NCBI GenBank assembly: GCA_030041175.1
Contig: JASHOK010000040.1
Coordinates: forward strand, 1 to 50,823
Length of the DNA: 50,823 bases
Direction of reading: 5' to 3'
From: Thermoplasmata archaeon
Lineage (GTDB): Archaea > Thermoplasmatota > Thermoplasmata > Lutacidiplasmatales > UBA184
This document shows, piece by piece, positions 41,968 to 50,631 of the stretch; positions within the stretch are counted from its first letter, which is position 1; every line of letters begins with the position of its first letter. The notes beneath the pieces were generated by a model. That model was not told where the DNA came from. It worked only from the letters and a program-made list of their open reading frames with translations, and did not search any database. The translations under genes and the position numbers were made by a program.

Positions 41968-42654
41968 TCAGCGACCGGGATGCTTCGGCTCCAGGTGGGC
42001 CTTTCGAACCATGAGCCGGTGCACCGAGCCCCGACTCTCGCGGACCTCGTCGTCGAGCACCAGGCGTTGCGTCCAGTCCGGCAGGTCCGTTACGAGCGTT
42101 TCGAACTCTCCGCCTTCACCGGCCACGTGAACCGGCCGGACCTCGCGGGATCGACGTTCGAGCTCTTGGACCAGCGCGAGGTCGAGACGGCGGCCGAGCA
42201 GATCCGGGGTCAGTGGCTCGGCGGCGAGATGAACCAGCCGAATATCGAGACCCGCGTCGACTTCGGCGCGCACCACGCGTCCGGGGTCCTTGCCCCACAG
42301 GGGGGTGTAGAGCGGCCGACCGAGATCGAACGTTACCGCGTGCAGCCGGCCCCATTGATAGGCGGAGGCGATGGCGCCGGCCACGACCGGCCCCCGGTGG
42401 TCCGAGAGGGCACGGCGCACGGCGTCCACTTCGTCGGCCCCGGAGCTTCCCTCGGCGCGTACCGTACGCGTAGGCTTGCCCCACGCCTGACCCTGCAGCG
42501 CGACCCACGACAGATTCGGCGTGTGGAACATCATCGACTCCGGGTCGGACGGCGCGATGGTCACGAGCTCGTCGACGTACAGTCCCTGGGTGTCCGCAAG
42601 ATAGGCGGAGTAGATCGAGTCTTTTCCGCCGGAGACCAGCGCGGTTACCGTCAT
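41968..42654 (-). CDS. dph6: Diphthine-ammonia ligase (Dph6)
   Basis: A 228-residue ATP-pyrophosphatase that completes diphthamide on elongation factor 2. The PP-loop LVSGGKDSIYSAYLA opens the protein, and the signature GEGGEFETLV lies near the end, as in the MJ0570-type family. Length matches. It starts at ATG 42654, 10 nt after the purL stop, and is probably transcribed with purS and purL although it has no known link to purine synthesis. Confidence 0.92.
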   Translation of the reverse strand: MTVTALVSGGKDSIYSAYLADTQGLYVDELVTIAPSDPESMMFHTPNLSWVALQGQAWGKPTRTVRAEGSSGADEVDAVRRALSDHRGPVVAGAIASAYQWGRLHAVTFDLGRPLYTPLWGKDPGRVVRAEVDAGLDIRLVHLAAEPLTPDLLGRRLDLALVQELERRSREVRPVHVAGEGGEFETLVTDLPDWTQRLVLDDEVRESRGSVHRLMVRKAHLEPKHPGR

Positions 42655-42664
42655 GGACCCACGC

Positions 42665-44998
42665 TCAGCCGGCGAGCAGACCCTGGCGCCACCGCGGGTA
42701 CAGTTCCTGCAGATCGACCTCTGCCCGGACCTCGTCTCCCCAGCGGAACTGGCCGCCCATCGGCTCGACCGAGCCCAGACGGGCCACCGGGTGTCCCCGC
42801 AGAGCCCGTTCGAACGCCGAGACTCCGGATGGGCTCACCTCCACCACCCACCGAGAGCCTCCCTCCGCCGCTGCGGCAATGCTGGAGGCGGCGAGGCCGG
42901 TCGCCCGCAGGTCCGCCGAAAATCCCAATCCTCCTCCGAAGGCCATCTCGACGAGGGCGACCGCGAGTCCCCCGTCGGAGACGTCGTGGACGGCCCGGAC
43001 AGCCCCCGATCGACCCGCGGCCAACAGAGCCTCACCGAGCGTACGCAGGCGACGGGGGTCCGTCGGCGGGATCGGTTGGCGTCCGATCGAGTGGAGGCGT
43101 GCGAAGAGGGATCCTCCTAGCTCCGGGTGGCTCGACCCTAGCAGGTACAGTGGGTCGCCGGCCGTCTTGAGGTCCTGCGTCGTGCACCGGCGAACATCGG
43201 GGACGACCCCGGTCGCCAGCAGGACGGGCGTCGGGGGAATGGCAGCGCCGAGGCCGCCGTTGTAGAAGCTGACGTTGCCGGAGGGAACGGCCAGGTCGAG
43301 ACCTCGAGCTCCGTCGGCGAGGCCGCGCACTGTCGCGGCGAACTGGCCCAGCACCCGGGGATCCTCGGGGTTCCCGAAGTTGAGACAGTTCGTGAATGCG
43401 TCCGGCCGTGCCCCGACCGCGTACAGGTTGCGCGCGGCCTCCTCCACGACCCATCGGGCCCCCGCTCGGGGGTCCAGCGCACACGCCCACGGCTGCGCGG
43501 CTACGGCCAGGGCCAGGCCCCGCCAGCTCTCGGTTCGGGGGCGCAGAACCGCGGCGTCGCCATGGGACGGAGAGCCGACGGCGCCGTGCAGCGGCTTCAG
43601 GATCGTGTGACCGAAGACCTCGTGGTCGTACATCCGGATCACCGGCTCCCTCGACACCGAGTCCGGCGCAAGGACCATCTCTCGGACGAGGTCGCCGAGG
43701 GCTTCGTCGGGCACGCGCGCCGACGGACGCGAGGGTGGGGTTCTCGGCACTCGAGTGGGCCGATGCCGGGGCGCCGGCGCCACCCGGAAGCCGACATCCA
43801 GCTCGCCCGCCGGGCGACCCGCATGGAGGACGCGCTCGACAGGGCCGCGCGTTACGCGCCCAACATCGGACGCCGGGACGTCCCAGCGCCGGAAGATGGC
43901 GAGAACCGCCGGGAGGTCGTTGGGTCGGACGTCGAGGAGCATGCGTTCCTGCGACTCGGAAACCCAGATCTCCCAGGGGAGCAGGCCCGTCTCTCGAAGG
44001 GGGACCTGCGCCAGCTCGATCTCAGACCCGAATCCGCCGGCGTGCACGAGTTCCCCGGAGCAGGTCGCCAGGCCACCACCTCCGAGGTCCTTCAGTCCGC
44101 GTACCAGTTTCCGGTCGAACGCCTCGAGGCAGGCGTGGATCAAGGGCTCCTTCATGATCGGATTGCCCAGCTGGACCGCGCCGCGGGACTCGGTCTCGCT
44201 CCGCTCGGTGAGCTCCCGAGAGGCGAAGGAAACGCCCCCGATCCCGTCGCGACCGGTCAGGCCGCCCACCAGCACCAGCCGGTCGCCCACGGCACGCGCC
44301 CGGTTGGGGAGCAGACGGGCCCGGGGCAGGAACCCGACGCAGGCCACATTGACCAGCGGGTTGACCACATAGTCCCGGTCGAAGTAGATCCCACCGGCCA
44401 CAGTCGGGACCCCGACTCGGTTGCCGTAGTCCCGGATGCCGGCGACCACCCCATCGAAGAGATACCGGGGACTCTTGATGCCCTCCGGCACGTCGGTCCG
44501 GCCCAGCGTCAGGGGGCCGAAGAACAGGGGGTCGGCCAGTGCGATCGGCTTCGCCCCGACGGCGAGGACGTCCCGGAGGATTCCCCCGATCCCCGTGGCG
44601 GCTCCGCCGTACGGCTCGACGGCCGACGGGTGGTTGTGCGACTCAATTCGGAGAGCGTACGCGTAGCCGTCCTCGAACGCCATCACGCCCGCATCGCCCG
44701 TTCCGAGGACGCGTCGCCGCGGTCGCAGCTTCCCGAATGCGGCCTTCAGGAACGGTCGGGAACTCTTGTAGCTGCAGTGCTCGCTCCAGCTCTGGGCGAG
44801 GCCGGCGAGCTCAAGGTCGGTGGGCTCGCGCCCTACGCGACGGAAGTAGGCCTGGATCCGGGCCAGTTCTACCCCGTCGAATCCCAGGCTGAGCCGCCGG
44901 GACATCTGTGCGAGCGCGGTTCGCCGCTCCCTGCGAACCGGGATTGTGGTGACCCCCGGTGCCCACGGGGAACCGAGCCCGGGTGCGCTCGGCAGCAT
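42665..44998 (-). CDS. purL: Phosphoribosylformylglycinamidine synthase subunit PurL
   Basis: A 777-residue PurL, the ATP-binding synthetase of FGAM synthase. Recognised by LAQSWSEHCSYKSSR (about 68), ALRIESHNHPSAVEPYGGAATG, the repeated AIR-synthase-like domains and GNPIMKEPLIHACLEA. It works with PurS and the glutaminase PurQ; PurQ was not found here. ATG 44998 starts 8 nt after purS. Some 30 residues before the conserved helix form an N-terminal extension, so a later start is possible. Confidence 0.94.
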   Translation of the reverse strand: MLPSAPGLGSPWAPGVTTIPVRRERRTALAQMSRRLSLGFDGVELARIQAYFRRVGREPTDLELAGLAQSWSEHCSYKSSRPFLKAAFGKLRPRRRVLGTGDAGVMAFEDGYAYALRIESHNHPSAVEPYGGAATGIGGILRDVLAVGAKPIALADPLFFGPLTLGRTDVPEGIKSPRYLFDGVVAGIRDYGNRVGVPTVAGGIYFDRDYVVNPLVNVACVGFLPRARLLPNRARAVGDRLVLVGGLTGRDGIGGVSFASRELTERSETESRGAVQLGNPIMKEPLIHACLEAFDRKLVRGLKDLGGGGLATCSGELVHAGGFGSEIELAQVPLRETGLLPWEIWVSESQERMLLDVRPNDLPAVLAIFRRWDVPASDVGRVTRGPVERVLHAGRPAGELDVGFRVAPAPRHRPTRVPRTPPSRPSARVPDEALGDLVREMVLAPDSVSREPVIRMYDHEVFGHTILKPLHGAVGSPSHGDAAVLRPRTESWRGLALAVAAQPWACALDPRAGARWVVEEAARNLYAVGARPDAFTNCLNFGNPEDPRVLGQFAATVRGLADGARGLDLAVPSGNVSFYNGGLGAAIPPTPVLLATGVVPDVRRCTTQDLKTAGDPLYLLGSSHPELGGSLFARLHSIGRQPIPPTDPRRLRTLGEALLAAGRSGAVRAVHDVSDGGLAVALVEMAFGGGLGFSADLRATGLAASSIAAAAEGGSRWVVEVSPSGVSAFERALRGHPVARLGSVEPMGGQFRWGDEVRAEVDLQELYPRWRQGLLAG

Positions 44999-45006
44999 CG
45001 ACCTCC

Positions 45007-45273
45007 TCAGTCCAGCAGCGGGGTCACGGTCACCCGATGGATGACGGGGTTCGCGAGCAGGCGATCGACGGCCTCCCGGGCGAGGGCGTCCGCGCGGCTC
45101 CGGTCGACCCCGTGGAATTCGAGGACATAAACTCGCGCGGTGGAGACCCGCGCAACCGGGGCGATCCCGAGCAAGCCGAGCGATTTTTCGACCGTTTCGG
45201 CCTCGGGATCCATCACTCCGGCCTTGAGCTCCACCCGAACCTCGATCCGGAGCGCCTGGTCCTGCGTTCCCAT
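45007..45273 (-). CDS. purS: Phosphoribosylformylglycinamidine synthase subunit PurS
   Basis: An 88-residue PurS, the small subunit bridging PurL and PurQ. The opening strand (RIEVRVELKAGVMDPEAETV), the middle segment LGLLG and the terminal NPVIHRVTV fit the family and its length. ATG 45273 lies about 37 nt from a TATA-like cctaatatg (45306-45314 on the plus strand). It leads the purS-purL-dph6 unit. Confidence 0.9.
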   Translation of the reverse strand: MGTQDQALRIEVRVELKAGVMDPEAETVEKSLGLLGIAPVARVSTARVYVLEFHGVDRSRADALAREAVDRLLANPVIHRVTVTPLLD

Positions 45274-45305
45274 CAGAATCGCTCGGCGCTTCGAGCCGGT
45301 CCGCG

Positions 45306-45314
45306 CATATTAGG
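45306..45314 (-). promoter_or_regulatory. TATA-like box for purS-purL-dph6
   Basis: Reads cctaatatg on the minus strand. It would start the transcript near 45284, about 10 nt before ATG 45273. Confidence 0.5.
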
Positions 45315-45390
45315 TCTGATGGCCGAAACCGGCCCCTCGCCGCGCCTCCGGCACCGGGGAAGAACCGGCCCCAAAATCGTCGCCCAAAGA

Positions 45391-45400
45391 CCTAAATAGG
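45391..45400 (+). promoter_or_regulatory. TATA-like box for the small orphan gene
   Basis: The sequence cctaaatagg is a perfect palindrome and a good TATA match, about 40 nt before GTG 45435. It supports transcription of the 57-codon gene and perhaps of the RAM-domain gene behind it. Confidence 0.5.
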
Positions 45401-45434
45401 GGACATTTTTCGGACCGAGGGTCTGGGGGTTGGG

Positions 45435-45608
45435 GTGGAGGAGCTCATCTGCAGTGTCGAGTTTCTGCGGAGCCGCAGGGAACTCGTCGCGCGCGTTTCG
45501 AGCGAGGCGGGGGGAGTGCGAGAGTATCGTGCACCCGCCGCCGGTCAAGTGATCGAACAGGTGGTCGACGATCTCCAAGAGGAGTTCGAGTCGGCCCCGG
45601 TGACCTGA
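45435..45608 (+). CDS. Small acidic orphan protein (57 residues)
   Basis: An open frame starting with GTG 45435 and ending at TGA 45606-45608. The product begins MEELICSVEFLRSRREL and ends DDLQEEFESAPVT. It is predicted to be largely helical and acidic at the C-terminus, with the codon preference of its neighbours (G or C in most third positions). A TATA-like palindrome precedes it. I recognise no family. It may be a small regulator; a chance frame cannot be excluded. Confidence 0.5.
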   Translation: MEELICSVEFLRSRRELVARVSSEAGGVREYRAPAAGQVIEQVVDDLQEEFESAPVT

Positions 45609-45700
45609 CGAGGGTCGTGCCGGACACGGGATCACCCGCCACCGCCAGCGCCGGAGATGCAACTGTCGGCTCAGTAGGGAAGTAGGAGGCGAACGGATCG

Positions 45701-46045
45701 ATGGATAAACCTGGAACGAAGAGCAAGGGACCGGTCAGTGGAGCCGTCGAGAGCGCGTTCACCAAGGTCTGGGGGGACGAGCACGTCACCGCGCTCATCG
45801 CGCTCAAGGTCGAGACCGCCGAGGCGGACGGAGTCGCCGCCGAGGTCGCACGGTTCACCGAGGCCGAGGACGTGTTCCTCGTCACCGGCGATACCGACAT
45901 CATGGTCAAGGTGACGTTCCCACACTACGAGGAGCTGAAGGAGTTCGTCCTGCACCGGCTCCCGGTCGTCAAGGGAATCCGCGAGACGAAGACGCTGCTC
46001 GTCGTAACGGCCTACAAGGAAGGAGGCGAGGCCCGTCGCGCGTGA
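45701..46045 (+). CDS. Stand-alone Lrp/AsnC ligand-binding (RAM) domain protein
   Basis: A 114-residue protein formed only by an alpha/beta RAM domain: VTALIALKVE, VARFTEAEDVFLVTGDTDIMVKV and LHRLPVVKGIRETKTLLVV match the regulatory half of Lrp/AsnC proteins. There is no helix-turn-helix. About 25 N-terminal residues are an extension. Such proteins form oligomers that bind amino acids and may modulate full-length Lrp regulators. ATG 45701 has an AGGAGG upstream, at a longer spacing than usual. Confidence 0.8.
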   Translation: MDKPGTKSKGPVSGAVESAFTKVWGDEHVTALIALKVETAEADGVAAEVARFTEAEDVFLVTGDTDIMVKVTFPHYEELKEFVLHRLPVVKGIRETKTLLVVTAYKEGGEARRA

Positions 46046-46067
46046 GCGCGGGGCTCTCGAACGTGCC

Positions 46068-46379
46068 GTGACGGCTGCGGATAGCCGCGCCGTGCCGCCG
46101 ACCGCCGGCGACTCGGCGATCGGTGCCACCAAGTCCGGTCAGCTGGAGCGCATCGCGCAATCGCTCGCCGCCCTCAGCGAGGACGGGTCCGTGCCCCGGA
46201 ACATCCGTCGCGGCGCGCAGTCCGCGCGCGACGAGCTTCTCAAGAACGCGGTGGCGCTCGACGTCCGAGTCGCGAGCGCGGTCTACGTGCTGGACGACCT
46301 CGCCAACGACTCGAATCTTCCCACGCATGGCCGAACCGCCATCTGGTCGATCATCTCGAACCTGGAGAGCCTTCAGTGA
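46068..46379 (+). CDS. UPF0147 family protein
   Basis: A 103-residue archaeal UPF0147 protein of unknown function. The core is a helical bundle recognised by LSEDGSVPRNIRRGAQ, ARDELL and VYVLDDLANDSNLPTHGRTAIW. It is a little longer than most homologues because of an N-terminal extension of about 20 residues. GTG 46068 follows the RAM-domain gene by 22 nt. The tRNA-Lys gene lies 59 nt downstream. Confidence 0.88.
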   Translation: MTAADSRAVPPTAGDSAIGATKSGQLERIAQSLAALSEDGSVPRNIRRGAQSARDELLKNAVALDVRVASAVYVLDDLANDSNLPTHGRTAIWSIISNLESLQ

Positions 46380-46397
46380 GCTGCGCGCGGCGAAACG

Positions 46398-46407
46398 TGA
46401 AATATGC
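46398..46407 (+). promoter_or_regulatory. TATA-like box for tRNA-Lys
   Basis: The sequence tgaaatatgc is centred about 36 nt before the first base of the mature tRNA, leaving a short 5' leader for RNase P. Confidence 0.5.
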
Positions 46408-46460
46408 GCCTCGGGTCGTGACTGGTCGGAGCGATCGCGGGCCCGTAGCTCAGTTCGGTA

Positions 46461-46489
46461 GGTCGGCGGGTACGCCCGTCGGCCCGACA
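46461..46489 (+). other. tRNA-Lys D-loop intron (position 20a/20b) with BHB motif
   Basis: The 4-bp central helix pairs exon TCGG (46455-46458) with intron CCGA (46484-46487), all Watson-Crick. The 3-nt bulges are 46459-46461 and 46488-46490. The inner helix is 9 bp (46462-46470 with 46475-46483, two G-U pairs) closed by a 4-nt TACG loop. The outer side is weak: one A-U pair, then the D stem. The cuts restore A21 and a normal D loop. Confidence 0.85.
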
Positions 46490-46529
46490 CAGAGCATCTG
46501 GCTTTTAACCAGGCGGTCGGGGGTTCGAA

Positions 46530-46567
46530 CGAGCGCCGCCGTACCGACTGGGCGCGCACTCCGGACA
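46530..46567 (+). other. tRNA-Lys T-loop intron (position 59/60) with BHB motif
   Basis: The outer helix is the T stem. The central helix pairs exon TTCG (46524-46527) with intron CGGA (46562-46565), with one G-U pair. The 3-nt bulges are 46528-46530 and 46566-46568. The inner helix is 46531-46533 with 46559-46561, then 46534-46536 with 46554-46556 after a 2-nt bulge. The cuts restore T loop TTCGAAT. Confidence 0.85.
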
Positions 46568-46602
46568 TCCCCCCGGGCCCGTTCCGCTCCGCTGGAGTCC
46601 GC

Positions 46603-46935
46603 ATGAGTCCCTCGCGCGCCCGAGCACCCCGGAAATCCGCCAAGAGCGCAAAGGCACCGCCCCGTCGGGAATTCCAGACCCATCACCTGATCCCTCCGCA
46701 CGAGCTCTTGACCGAGGACGAGGCCCGGCAGGTGCTGGCCGACCTCGCCACGCCGGTCGAGCGGCTGCCGAAGATCCTGGCCGCCGACCCCGGGCTTCTC
46801 ACGAGTTCCGAGGTCCGCGCCGCCCGCGAGTCGGGCGAACCGCTCGCCGGTCGCATGGTCCGCATCCGTCGGCCGTCCCCCACGGCCGGCGAGGCGATCA
46901 CGTACCGCGTCGTCATCACCAACCTGGGGGACTAA
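46603..46935 (+). CDS. rpoH: DNA-directed RNA polymerase subunit H (Rpb5 C-terminal-like)
   Basis: A 110-residue RpoH. The conserved core starts near residue 26 ([16 protein letters not shown]) and ends with [10 protein letters not shown], as in archaeal RpoH, which equals the C-terminal assembly domain of eukaryotic Rpb5. About 24 residues at the N-terminus, rich in Lys, Arg, Ala and Pro, are extra compared with the usual length of about 80. ATG 46603 has a GGAG a few nucleotides upstream. rpoB starts 13 nt after the stop, the normal archaeal rpoH-rpoB order. Confidence 0.93.
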   Translation: MSPSRARAPRKSAKSAKAPPRREFQTHHLIPPHELLTEDEARQVLADLATPVERLPKILAADPGLLTSSEVRAARESGEPLAGRMVRIRRPSPTAGEAITYRVVITNLGD

Positions 46936-46948
46936 CGAGGTTCCATTC

Positions 46949-49900
46949 ATGCGAGAGATCGTAGACGCCTTTTTCCGGGAGCGCTCCACCGTCAACCACC
47001 ACCTGGCGAGCTTCAACGACTTCCTGCCGACCCCTGACAATCCGAACTCGCGGATGCAGCGGATCGTCGATGAGGCCCGTGTCAGCGAGGACTCGACCGA
47101 CCGGGGAGTCATCCGGCTGGATGTCCAGAAGACGAAGAGCTCCATCTACGTCCGCGTCGGACGCCGGCGCGATCCGCGGGGACAGCTCGACGTGAACTCC
47201 GAGCCGACGGTCTTCGTCGGTCAGCCGTTCGTGAAGGAACCGGTTGGCTCGAAGCCGACCCTCACACCGATGGAGGCCCGGCTCCGGAACCTGACCTATC
47301 AGGCACCCATCTACCTCCGGGTCACCGTCGTCGAGAACGGCGTGGAACGGGCGCCCGAGGATGTCCACATCGGCGACCTGCCGATCATGGTCAAGAGCCG
47401 GCCGTGCAACCTGCACCAGGGCAACATCGAACGCGACTCGGGCTTCCCGCTGTCGGCCGAAGAATACCGGGCGAAGCTCGTCGAGTACGGCGAGGACCCG
47501 GCCGACCCCGGCGGCTACTTCATCATCGGCGGGACCGAGCGCGTGATCATGAGTCTCGAGGACCTCGCGCCGAACCGGATCTTCGCCGAGTTCAACGAGC
47601 GGTACGGGACGCCCATCGAGAGCGCGAAGGTCTTCTCGCAGCGCGGCGGCTACCGGTCGCTCACCGTCGTCGAGAAGAAGAAGGACGGCGTGCTCCACGT
47701 CTCCGTTCCGAGCGCGTCGGGACAGATCCCGCTGGCCATCCTGATGAAGGCTCTCGGGATGAAGAACGACGAGGAGATCTATCAGGCCGTCCTCGGCGAA
47801 CTCCTCCCGCTGGACGAACCGTTCGTCCAGACGATGAAGCACCTGCTCAATGTCAACCTCGAGGAGTGCATCTCGAAGAAGCTCTACCCGCCGGAAGGGA
47901 TCCTGACGACCGAGGACGCCCTCCTGTACCTCGAAAAGAAGTTCGCGACCGGTCAGGCGAAGGAGTACCGGCAGCGCAAGGTCGACGGCATCCTGGACCG
48001 TTCGCTGCTCCCGCACCTCGGCGACACGAAGACGGACCGCCTCAAGAAGGCCCTCTATCTGGGTCGAATGGCCCGTACCGTCCTCGAGCTCAACCTCGGA
48101 CAGCGGGGCGAGGACGACAAGGACCACTACGCGAACAAGCGCCTCAAGCTCGCGGGCGACCTCATGGAGGATCTCTTCCGCGTCGCCTTCACGATGCTGC
48201 TGAAGGACCTCAAGTACCAGCTCGAGCGGTCCTTCGCCCGGAAGAAGGACCTCCGGATCGCCTCGGCCATCCGGCCGGACTTGCTGACCCAACGGCTCGT
48301 CCACGCGCTCGCCACGGGCAACTGGGTCGGTGGCCGCGCCGGCGTGAGCCAACTGCTCGACCGGACGAGCCACATGTCCACCATTTCTCACCTGCGCCGG
48401 GTCACGAGTCCGCTCACACGGTCCCAACCCCACTTCGAGGCCCGGGACCTGCACCCGACGCAGTGGGGCCGGCTCTGTCCGAACGAAACGCCCGAGGGAC
48501 AGAACTGCGGTCTCGTCAAGAACTATGCCCTCTGCGTGGACGTTTCCGAGGGTGCTGACGAAGAGGAGGTCGCGCTCATCCTGCGGGACCTGAACACTCG
48601 GGAGATCGGTCCCGAGGTCTTCCAGGAAGCCGCCGCTCCGCGCGGCAAGCGGGCTGCGCGGGTCTACGTCAACGGGAACCTCATCGGCCTCCACTCCAAC
48701 CCGACCGAGCTCGTGCAGGAGATCCGTGAGCGTCGGCGCTCCGGAACGCTCTCCCCGACGCTCGGCGACCGGATCTACGAGATCAACGTCCGCAGCGACC
48801 AGCGGATGAACGAGGTCATCGTCCACTGCGACTCCGGCCGTCTCCGCCGGCCGCTCATCAGCGTCAAGGACGCGACGCCCCGGGTGACCCGCTCCGACCT
48901 CGACGAGCTCGCGCGGGGAACGCTCTCCTACACCGACCTGATCCGTCAGGGCAAGGTCGAGTGGCTCGATGCGGAGGAAGAGGAGGACACGCTCGTCGGC
49001 GTCGACGCCTTCCAGCCTCCCGAGCGCTGCCCGAGCTGCCAGAAGGCCCTGTCCCGCAGCGACATTCGGTGGGTCTCGGCGGGCGAGAAGAAGGACGCCG
49101 CCGACGTCGAGTGCGGCCGCTGTCACCACGTCTTCACGACACCCTCGCTGCTGCGGAAGGAACACACGCATCTGGAGATCGACCCGAACCTGATCCTCGG
49201 GGTCTGCACCGGCCTCATTCCCTACGCGGAGCACAACTCCACCCCGCGGAACACCATGGGCTCCGGAATGGCCAAGCAGGCGCTCGGAGTCGAGTCGGTG
49301 AACTACCGCCGGCGGCCGGACACGCGCGGCCACCTGCTGCACTACCCCGAGGCACCGCTGCTGCGCACGCAGACAATGCGGTACGTGCAGTTCACCGAAC
49401 GGCCCGCCGGCCAGAACTTCGTCGTCGCGGTGCTGACTCACGAGGGCTACAACATGCAGGACGCCCTCGTCTTCTCGCAAGCCGCGATCGACCGAGGCCT
49501 CGGACGTTCCTCGTTCTTCCGAACCTACCGCGGGGAGGAGCGCAAGTATCCCGGTGGCCAGGAGGACCGCTTCGAGATCCCGCGACCCGATGTCGCCGGG
49601 GCGCGCGTCGATACGGCCTACCGGAACCTCGGCGAGGACGGTCTCATCTATCCGGAGCTCGAGGTCACCGAGAGCGATGTCCTCGTCGGCAAGACCTCGC
49701 CGCCGCGATTCCTCGAAGAGAAGACGGACCTGCTGACGCCGCAGAAGCGTCGCGAGACCTCCGTCACGGTCCGGGCCGGCGAGTCCGGCTGGGTCGACAG
49801 CGTCATCCTGACCGAGGGAGAGAACATCTCGAAGCTCGTCAAGGTCAAGGTCCGGAATCAGCGGGTCCCGGAACTGGGCGACAAGTTCGCCTCCCGGCAC

Positions 49901-50620
49901 GGCCAGAAGGGCGTCGTGGGGCTCATCGTTCCCCAGGAGAACATGCCATACACCCGCGACGGCATCACGCCCGACCTCATCGTCAACCCGCACGCCATTC
50001 CATCGCGCATGACGGTCGCCCACGTGCTCGAGATGTTGGGCGGCAAAGTCGGCTCGCTCGAGGGCCGATACATTGACGGTACGCCGTTCTCGGGAGAGCG
50101 CGAGGAAGCGCTCCGGGAGTCGCTCAAGTCCCTCGGCTTCCACCCGTCCGGCCGGGAAACGTTCTACGACGGAGTCACCGGCCGGCGTCTGGACGGCGAG
50201 GTGTTCGTCGGCGTGATCTACTACCAGAAGCTCCACCACATGGTCGCCGGGAAGATGCACATGCGTTCCCGGGGCCCCGTGCAGATCCTGACCCGGCAGC
50301 CGACCGAGGGTCGGTCCCGGCAAGGGGGTCTTCGATTCGGAGAGATGGAGCGGGACTGTCTCATCGGCCACGGCGTGGCGATGGTGATCAAGGACCGGCT
50401 GCTCGACGAGTCGGATGGCACGATCCAGTACGTCTGCGGCAACACCGAGTGCGGCCACATCGCCATCCCGGATGCCCGGACCGGATCGCTCCGGTGCCCG
50501 AGCTGCGGCAACACCTCGTCGATCTACCCGGTCGAGATGAGCTACTCGTTCAAGCTGCTCCTGGAGGAGCTGATCAGCCTCGGCGTGATCATGCGGCTCC
50601 AGTTGGAGGACATGCGCTAG
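46949..50620 (+). CDS. rpoB: DNA-directed RNA polymerase subunit B (unsplit), with an extra zinc-ribbon-like insert
   Basis: A 1223-residue second-largest RNA polymerase subunit in one piece, not divided into B'' and B'. The protrusion, lobe, fork, hybrid-binding, wall and clamp regions are in order. Signatures include [19 protein letters not shown], the catalytic-side [15 protein letters not shown] and the terminal zinc motif CGNTECG with CPSCGN. Between the lobe-to-hybrid stretch ending LDAEEEE and HTHLEIDP there is a four-cysteine insert (C694, C697, C722, C725) that I do not recall in archaeal homologues. rpoA1 follows after 11 nt. Confidence 0.96.
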   Translation: MREIVDAFFRERSTVNHHLASFNDFLPTPDNPNSRMQRIVDEARVSEDSTDRGVIRLDVQKTKSSIYVRVGRRRDPRGQLDVNSEPTVFVGQPFVKEPVGSKPTLTPMEARLRNLTYQAPIYLRVTVVENGVERAPEDVHIGDLPIMVKSRPCNLHQGNIERDSGFPLSAEEYRAKLVEYGEDPADPGGYFIIGGTERVIMSLEDLAPNRIFAEFNERYGTPIESAKVFSQRGGYRSLTVVEKKKDGVLHVSVPSASGQIPLAILMKALGMKNDEEIYQAVLGELLPLDEPFVQTMKHLLNVNLEECISKKLYPPEGILTTEDALLYLEKKFATGQAKEYRQRKVDGILDRSLLPHLGDTKTDRLKKALYLGRMARTVLELNLGQRGEDDKDHYANKRLKLAGDLMEDLFRVAFTMLLKDLKYQLERSFARKKDLRIASAIRPDLLTQRLVHALATGNWVGGRAGVSQLLDRTSHMSTISHLRRVTSPLTRSQPHFEARDLHPTQWGRLCPNETPEGQNCGLVKNYALCVDVSEGADEEEVALILRDLNTREIGPEVFQEAAAPRGKRAARVYVNGNLIGLHSNPTELVQEIRERRRSGTLSPTLGDRIYEINVRSDQRMNEVIVHCDSGRLRRPLISVKDATPRVTRSDLDELARGTLSYTDLIRQGKVEWLDAEEEEDTLVGVDAFQPPERCPSCQKALSRSDIRWVSAGEKKDAADVECGRCHHVFTTPSLLRKEHTHLEIDPNLILGVCTGLIPYAEHNSTPRNTMGSGMAKQALGVESVNYRRRPDTRGHLLHYPEAPLLRTQTMRYVQFTERPAGQNFVVAVLTHEGYNMQDALVFSQAAIDRGLGRSSFFRTYRGEERKYPGGQEDRFEIPRPDVAGARVDTAYRNLGEDGLIYPELEVTESDVLVGKTSPPRFLEEKTDLLTPQKRRETSVTVRAGESGWVDSVILTEGENISKLVKVKVRNQRVPELGDKFASRHGQKGVVGLIVPQENMPYTRDGITPDLIVNPHAIPSRMTVAHVLEMLGGKVGSLEGRYIDGTPFSGEREEALRESLKSLGFHPSGRETFYDGVTGRRLDGEVFVGVIYYQKLHHMVAGKMHMRSRGPVQILTRQPTEGRSRQGGLRFGEMERDCLIGHGVAMVIKDRLLDESDGTIQYVCGNTECGHIAIPDARTGSLRCPSCGNTSSIYPVEMSYSFKLLLEELISLGVIMRLQLEDMR

Positions 50621-50631
50621 GAGGGTCGAAG

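Larger units (their letters stand above)
46439..46581 (+). tRNA. tRNA-Lys(TTT) with introns in both the D loop and the T loop
   Basis: The exons give acceptor stem GGGCCCG/CGGGCCC (46439-46445 with 46574-46580, discriminator G), D stem GCTC/GAGC, anticodon arm TCTGG-CTTTTAA-CCAGG (anticodon TTT) and T stem GGGGG/CCCCC. Two inserts interrupt it. Removing 46461-46489 (29 nt) and 46530-46567 (38 nt) leaves a 76-nt tRNA with D loop AGTTCGGTACA and T loop TTCGAAT, both fully standard. The anticodon loop itself has no intron. rpoH starts 21 nt downstream. Confidence 0.92.

Noticed and set aside
38604-42014. Plus-strand open frame of 1136 codons
   Set aside because: It runs antisense across folC and the mutase gene, both of which are clearly real. 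The frame is open only because GC-rich codons rarely give stops in the opposite strand; its product is low-complexity Arg/Gly/Asp.
42665-45273. purQ expected beside purS and purL
   Set aside because: No glutaminase with a nucleophile-elbow cysteine motif is encoded here; the gene after purL is dph6. purQ is presumably elsewhere.
46916-50458. Minus-strand open frame of 1180 codons
   Set aside because: Antisense to rpoB along almost its whole length, with no recognisable domain.
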